Shown: piece after piece, positions 4,739-8,030 of the stretch | How the letters are laid out: every line of letters starts with the position of its first letter | How positions within the stretch are numbered: the first letter of the stretch is position 1 | NCBI GenBank assembly: GCA_050256015.1 | Contig: JBFWIL010000114.1 | Location: forward strand, 1-8,030 | Direction: 5' to 3' | Source: JBFWIL01 sp050256015 | GTDB lineage: Bacteria; Bacteroidota; Bacteroidia; Bacteroidales; Prolixibacteraceae | DNA: 8,030 nucleotides | Notes under the pieces: generated by a model | Databases searched by the model: none | The model's input: the letters and a program-made list of their open reading frames with translations, nothing else | What the model was told of the DNA's origin: nothing | Position numbers and translations under genes: made by a program

Positions 4739-5758
4739 ATGGAAAAGGATGCTTTATTCGGAAAAACACCGGAGGAACTGGAGGCCTTGTGTGCCCGGCT
4801 GGCTTTGCCCCGCTATACCGCAGTCCAGCTGGCCGGCTGGCTCTACAAAAAGCCGGTGTCGTCGATCACGGAGATGACCAACCTTTCCAAAAAGGCCAGG
4901 GCTCTGCTGGAAGAAAGGTGTGTGTTGGGACTGACAGCGCCGGTGAAGGTGCAGCAAAGCACGGACGGGACCCGGAAATACCTCTTCCCGACCAGGCAGG
5001 GGCGCTTTATGGAGACGGCTGTGATACCGGAGCGGAGCCGCACCACGGTTTGCGTGTCTTCGCAGGTGGGGTGCCGGATGGGCTGCCTGTTCTGCATGAC
5101 CGGGAAACAGGGATTCCAGGGACAGCTCACGGCCGGGGAGATCGTTAACCAGGTTTGCAGTATAGCCGAACGCGATGCGGTGAGCAACATCGTTTATATG
5201 GGTATGGGCGAGCCCTTTGATAATCTGGATGAGGTGCTGAAAAGCATACGGATCCTGACCTCCGGATGGGGCATGGCCATGAGTCCGCGGCGTATCACCG
5301 TTTCATCGATCGGGATTGTGCCCGGTTTGCAGCGTTTTCTGCGGGAGAGCGAAGCCCATCTGGCCATCAGTCTGCATACCCCTTTTGCGGAGGAACGCTG
5401 CAGTTTTATGCCTGTGGAGCAGGCCTACCCGCTGGAGAAGGTGCTCCGGGAGATCCGGGACTGGGATTTCGGCCGCCAGCGGCGGGTGTCTTTTGAATAC
5501 ATCGTGTTTGGCGGACTGAACGACACGTCCCGTCATGTGAAGGAAATGAGCCGGGTGCTCAACGGCATCAAATGCAGGATCAACCTGATCCGTTTTCATC
5601 CCGTGCCGGGCACTTCACTGAAGGGACCCGACGAGGAGACGCTGCAACGGTTTAAGGAGGCTCTCCGTGCCAGGGGACTTACCACCACCATCCGGGCTTC
5701 GCGCGGACAGGATATTTTTGCTGCATGCGGTCTGCTTTCTACAAAAGGACTGGAATAA
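4739..5758 (+). CDS. rlmN: Dual-specificity RNA methyltransferase RlmN
   Basis: This 339-residue radical-SAM enzyme methylates C2 of A2503 in 23S rRNA and, in characterised members, A37 of some tRNAs. The CxxxCxxC iron-sulfur motif is GCRMGCLFC, with C112, C116 and C119. The SAM-contacting MGMGEP is at 154-159, and the C-terminal cysteine that carries the methyl intermediate is C330, in the conserved segment ASRGQDIFAACG. The length suits the family in this phylum; E. coli RlmN is 384 residues. I choose ATG 4739 (MEKDALFGKTPEEL) because family proteins start close to this point and a -7 box lies just upstream. ATG 4730, three codons earlier in frame, is nearly as good. No A2503 resistance variant (Cfr) features are seen; the sequence reads as housekeeping RlmN. 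Confidence 0.95.
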   Translation: MEKDALFGKTPEELEALCARLALPRYTAVQLAGWLYKKPVSSITEMTNLSKKARALLEERCVLGLTAPVKVQQSTDGTRKYLFPTRQGRFMETAVIPERSRTTVCVSSQVGCRMGCLFCMTGKQGFQGQLTAGEIVNQVCSIAERDAVSNIVYMGMGEPFDNLDEVLKSIRILTSGWGMAMSPRRITVSSIGIVPGLQRFLRESEAHLAISLHTPFAEERCSFMPVEQAYPLEKVLREIRDWDFGRQRRVSFEYIVFGGLNDTSRHVKEMSRVLNGIKCRINLIRFHPVPGTSLKGPDEETLQRFKEALRARGLTTTIRASRGQDIFAACGLLSTKGLE

Positions 5759-5876
5759 AAACAACAGAGCCGTTGCCGGGGAAAATTTAACATTTTTAAA
5801 CATGTTTTCTTCCTGTCAGGGCAAAAGTCAATTGCGGCAAATTTTCTAACTTGCATGTCCGTTGATAGGAATGGTT

Positions 5877-6395
5877 ATGGAAAAATTGTTGTGGACAAAA
5901 GGAATTTTTAAAAAGCGGCTGGTGATTACCCGTGGCGGGGAGCAGATCGGACTGATCAGCTGGAACAGTTTTTTCGGTTCCAATGCCATTGCCACACTGA
6001 ACGGAAGGGGTTTTATACTGAAACGGGATTTTTTTCTGTCAAGGCTGGAAATCCAGGATGCCAATAACCAGGATGTGCTGGGGGCCATTATGATCAACAT
6101 GCTGAATCCCCGTAGCGATCTGGTGATTAACCGCAAGCGCTTTGAGCTGGAGATTAAAAATTTCTGGCAGTCGCGCTGGTGCTGGAAGTTCAACGGACAG
6201 GAAATCATTTTTTTTCAAAGCAATGAAATGCTGTCGAAAGACAGCGGAAGCATTGAGGTGTATGCGGCCGACTGTGAGGAAACGGAGATCCTGATTCTGC
6301 TCGGACTGTTTGTGCGGAGCCAGCTGGTGCTGTTCATGCTGCTTATCCTTATGGTACTGATCCTGGTGGCGCTTTCCTGGAATGCCGGCCCGTGA
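5877..6395 (+). CDS. Unrecognised protein with C-terminal membrane segment
   Basis: I do not recognise this 172-residue protein. It has no signal peptide. Residues 1-130 look like a run of short beta strands with alternating hydrophobic residues and Trp/Phe-rich turns (KGIFKKRLVITRGG, IGLISWNSFFGSN, WQSRWCWKFNGQEIIFF). The composition loosely recalls the tubby/scramblase-like beta-barrel fold, but this is a guess. An acidic stretch (ADCEETE, 131-137) is followed by a very hydrophobic C-terminus (138-167), long enough for one membrane helix with a short tail, so it is probably tail-anchored with the soluble domain in the cytoplasm. ATG 5877 is chosen because AGGA lies 6 nt upstream; ATG 5871 and TTG 5862 are in-frame alternatives. 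It sits 118 nt after rlmN and is followed by pdxA, which has its own promoter. Base composition matches its neighbours. Confidence 0.75.
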   Translation: MEKLLWTKGIFKKRLVITRGGEQIGLISWNSFFGSNAIATLNGRGFILKRDFFLSRLEIQDANNQDVLGAIMINMLNPRSDLVINRKRFELEIKNFWQSRWCWKFNGQEIIFFQSNEMLSKDSGSIEVYAADCEETEILILLGLFVRSQLVLFMLLILMVLILVALSWNAGP

Positions 6396-6416
6396 ACGGG
6401 TGCATGTACAATCCTG

Positions 6417-6435
6417 TGTTTCTGCCGCAGAAACA
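6417..6435. repeat. 19-bp palindrome downstream of the unknown gene
   Basis: TGTTTCTGC and GCAGAAACA are perfect inverted copies around one central C. This could be an operator for a dimeric regulator or, as RNA, a stem of about 7 bp with a 5-nt loop at the 3' end of the preceding transcript. There is no U-tract after it. It lies 60 nt upstream of the pdxA -33 box. Confidence 0.55.
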
Positions 6436-6494
6436 TACCAGGTGTCAACCCATAACAATGTTCACGCTGAATTGCTGACCCCGGCGGATTCTGT

Positions 6495-6525
6495 TTTGCG
6501 AAAGCCGATATTAACCTTAAATTTG
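6495..6525 (+). promoter_or_regulatory. Promoter of pdxA
   Basis: TTTG (6495-6498), exactly 19 nt of spacer and TAAATTTG (6518-6525) match the Bacteroidota primary-sigma consensus completely. Transcription should start near 6531, giving a leader of about 48 nt. Confidence 0.68.
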
Positions 6526-6532
6526 CCCAGCA

Positions 6533-6556
6533 TTCCCCATTTTTCGGTTTGGGGAA
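6533..6556 (+). promoter_or_regulatory. 5' hairpin in the pdxA leader
   Basis: TTCCCCA (6533-6539) and TGGGGAA (6550-6556) form a perfect 7-bp stem with a 10-nt U-rich loop, starting within 1-3 nt of the predicted transcript start. It may stabilise the mRNA or bind a regulator. No U-tract follows, so it is not a terminator. Confidence 0.45.
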
Positions 6557-6578
6557 CACCACCATTAAGTATACCAAT

Positions 6579-7676
6579 ATGAGCAAGAATAAGATCATCA
6601 TCGGGATTACCCAGGGCGACATCAACGGAATCGGCTATGAGGTGATCATGAAGACCCTGAGCGATCAGCGGATCCTGGAGATGTGCACTCCCGTGGTTTA
6701 CGGATCGCCCAAGGTGGCTGCTTACCACCGGAAAGCTCTCAATATGGAAGGCTTTAACTTCAATTCGGTGCGCAACGCTTCGGAGTTTGATACGCGGCGG
6801 GTGAACCTGGTGAACTGTACGGACGATAACATCCGGGTGGAGCTGGGAAAGATTTCCGGGGTGGCCGGGGAAGCTTCCTATATGGCGCTGGAAAGGGCCG
6901 TGAACGATATTAAAGCAGGGGTCATCGATGCTCTGGTAACCGCTCCGATCAGTAAGGACAACATCCAAAGCGATAAGTTTGACTTTCCGGGGCATACGGA
7001 ATTTCTGGCCCGGCAGTTTGATACCGAAGATTACCTGATGCTGATGGTCAGTGAGATGATGAAGATCGGAGTGGTTACCACCCATGTGCCGGTCTCGGAA
7101 ATAGCTCCGCTGATCAGCAGGCAGACGATCCTGAAAAAACTGCGTATCATGGCTGCCACTATGGAGCAGGACTTCAGTATCAAGCGGCCGGGGATTGCCG
7201 TACTCGGACTGAACCCGCATGCAGGTGACGGCGGACTCCTCGGAAAAGAAGAGCAGGAGATCATCATCCCGGCCATTGAGGAGGCCAAAAAGGAGGGAAT
7301 CCTGGCTATCGGCCCTTTCCCGGCCGACGGGTTTTTTGGTTCTGGTGATTATGTTAAGTTTGATGCTATCCTGGCCATGTACCACGACCAGGGGATGGTT
7401 CCTTTCAAGGTGATTTCCTTTGAACAGGGGGTTAACTATACTGCAGGACTTCCCGTTATACGTACCTCTCCGGCACACGGCACGGCTTTTGACATTGCCG
7501 GCGAAGGGAAAGCCTCGCCCGACTCTTTCCGGCAGGCCCTTTATCTGGCTGTTGATGTGCACCGGAACCGTAGGCGTTACAAGGAGATCAGCAGTAACCC
7601 GCTGAAGAAATTTGAGATCAATCCGAACCAGGTGGATGAAAACATTGATTTAACGGATGAAGAACCTGAACTCTAA
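6579..7676 (+). CDS. pdxA: 4-hydroxythreonine-4-phosphate dehydrogenase
   Basis: PdxA oxidises 4-phosphohydroxy-L-threonine with NAD to the precursor that PdxJ condenses with deoxyxylulose phosphate, in the DXP-dependent pyridoxal phosphate pathway; it is cytoplasmic. The 365-residue protein has TQGDINGIG (11-19), VTAPISK (120-126), FPGHTEFLA (136-144), THVPVSEIAPLI (168-179), LNPHAGDGG (211-219), GPFPAD (245-250) and AMYHDQGMVPFK (266-277). Metal-binding histidines of E. coli PdxA (H166, H211, H266) correspond to H169, H214 and H269 here, and the substrate-contacting H136 to H139. It is longer than E. coli PdxA (329 residues); part of the difference is an acidic tail after residue 345. ATG 6579 is chosen because the conserved N-terminus begins right after it. 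It has its own promoter and is 12 nt upstream of ruvA. Confidence 0.95.
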   Translation: MSKNKIIIGITQGDINGIGYEVIMKTLSDQRILEMCTPVVYGSPKVAAYHRKALNMEGFNFNSVRNASEFDTRRVNLVNCTDDNIRVELGKISGVAGEASYMALERAVNDIKAGVIDALVTAPISKDNIQSDKFDFPGHTEFLARQFDTEDYLMLMVSEMMKIGVVTTHVPVSEIAPLISRQTILKKLRIMAATMEQDFSIKRPGIAVLGLNPHAGDGGLLGKEEQEIIIPAIEEAKKEGILAIGPFPADGFFGSGDYVKFDAILAMYHDQGMVPFKVISFEQGVNYTAGLPVIRTSPAHGTAFDIAGEGKASPDSFRQALYLAVDVHRNRRRYKEISSNPLKKFEINPNQVDENIDLTDEEPEL

Positions 7677-7688
7677 GTTGAACAGATC

Positions 7689-8030
7689 ATGTACGAATAC
7701 ATTCACGGCCAGCTGGCCGAACTGAGTCCGGCCAATGCCGTGGTGGATACCGGATCGGTGGGGTATTTCATCCACATCTCTCTGAATACCTATTCCCGGA
7801 TCAACGGCAGTAAAGCAGTGAAACTTTACCTGCACCAGGTGGTCCGTGAAGATGCACATCTGCTTTACGGCTTTGCCGACCGGGAGGAACGTGACTTGTT
7901 CCGGATGCTGATCTCGGTGGGAGGCATCGGCTCTAATACGGCCGTCATGATGCTTTCGTCGCTGCAGCCTGATGAACTGCGCAGGGCTATCCTGGAAGAG
8001 CAGGTCGGCCTGCTGAAAAGCATTAAGGGA
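7689..8030 (+). CDS. ruvA: Holliday junction DNA helicase subunit RuvA (partial, 3' end missing)
   Basis: The first 114 codons are present, open to the right edge; RuvA is normally about 200 residues. The RuvA tetramer binds four-way DNA junctions and, with the RuvB motor, drives branch migration in recombination and repair. Domain I, the OB fold, spans roughly residues 1-64 and contains VVREDAHLLYGFA (51-63), whose E54 and D55 correspond to the acidic pin residues of RuvA. The helix-hairpin-helix of domain II is visible as ERDLFRMLISVGGIGSNTA (67-85). The ATG at 7689 matches the family start (MYEYIHGQL). It lies 12 nt after the pdxA stop, with no clear Shine-Dalgarno site, so it is probably co-transcribed with pdxA. 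Confidence 0.95.
   Translation, partial: MYEYIHGQLAELSPANAVVDTGSVGYFIHISLNTYSRINGSKAVKLYLHQVVREDAHLLYGFADREERDLFRMLISVGGIGSNTAVMMLSSLQPDELRRAILEEQVGLLKSIKG

Noticed and set aside
5836..5876. Possible promoter (TAACTTGC) before the unknown gene at 5877
   Set aside because: The -7 match is only partial and there is no TTTG at 19 nt. The gene may be read through from rlmN.
1..8030. Search for CRISPR arrays, insertion sequences, tRNA or rRNA genes and defence systems
   Set aside because: No repeat-spacer pattern, transposase, cloverleaf-like element or defence-related protein was seen by eye; the genes are housekeeping and metabolic.

Overview
The window looks like chromosome of a Bacteroidota member, probably Bacteroidales. 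Four things point there. Several upstream regions carry the Bacteroidota-type promoter (TTTG, about 19 nt, TAnnTTTG). Most genes lack a strong Shine-Dalgarno site. There is a secreted PHP phosphodiesterase of a type common in this phylum, and the ZnuA and PdxA variants are typical of the clade. No mobile element, CRISPR array, rRNA or tRNA was seen; this is core metabolism and housekeeping DNA. The genus cannot be named from the sequence alone.

Left end, minus strand (1-446): the first 23 codons of trpE, preceded by a complete-looking tryptophan attenuator. This has a 22-codon leader peptide with three consecutive Trp codons, an intrinsic terminator (9-bp stem plus seven U) just before trpE, and a 7-nt segment of the leader ORF exactly complementary to the loop and 3' arm of the terminator. 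Ribosome stalling at the Trp codons would leave that segment free to form an antiterminator. The leader ORF is too short for ordinary gene calling. Further upstream lie a candidate promoter and a 24-bp perfect palindrome nested inside a 9-bp inverted repeat.

Middle, minus strand (447-4646): transcription runs yidD, znuA, znuC, znuB and then a secreted PHP-domain phosphodiesterase. znuA/znuC/znuB overlap one another and form a zinc ABC importer: lipoprotein, ATPase and permease. The PHP gene follows after 155 nt and has its own well-formed promoter; its catalytic domain needs divalent metals, so the neighbourhood is suggestive, though no functional link is proven.

Right part, plus strand (4716-8030): rlmN is divergent from yidD. 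It is followed by an unrecognised 172-residue protein with a C-terminal membrane segment, then pdxA (vitamin B6 synthesis) with a textbook Bacteroidota promoter and a 5' hairpin, and the first 114 codons of ruvA only 12 nt after pdxA.

The most notable item is the trp attenuation system. Other items worth a second look are several unexplained palindromes, the overlaps in znuACB, and the unknown membrane-anchored protein.
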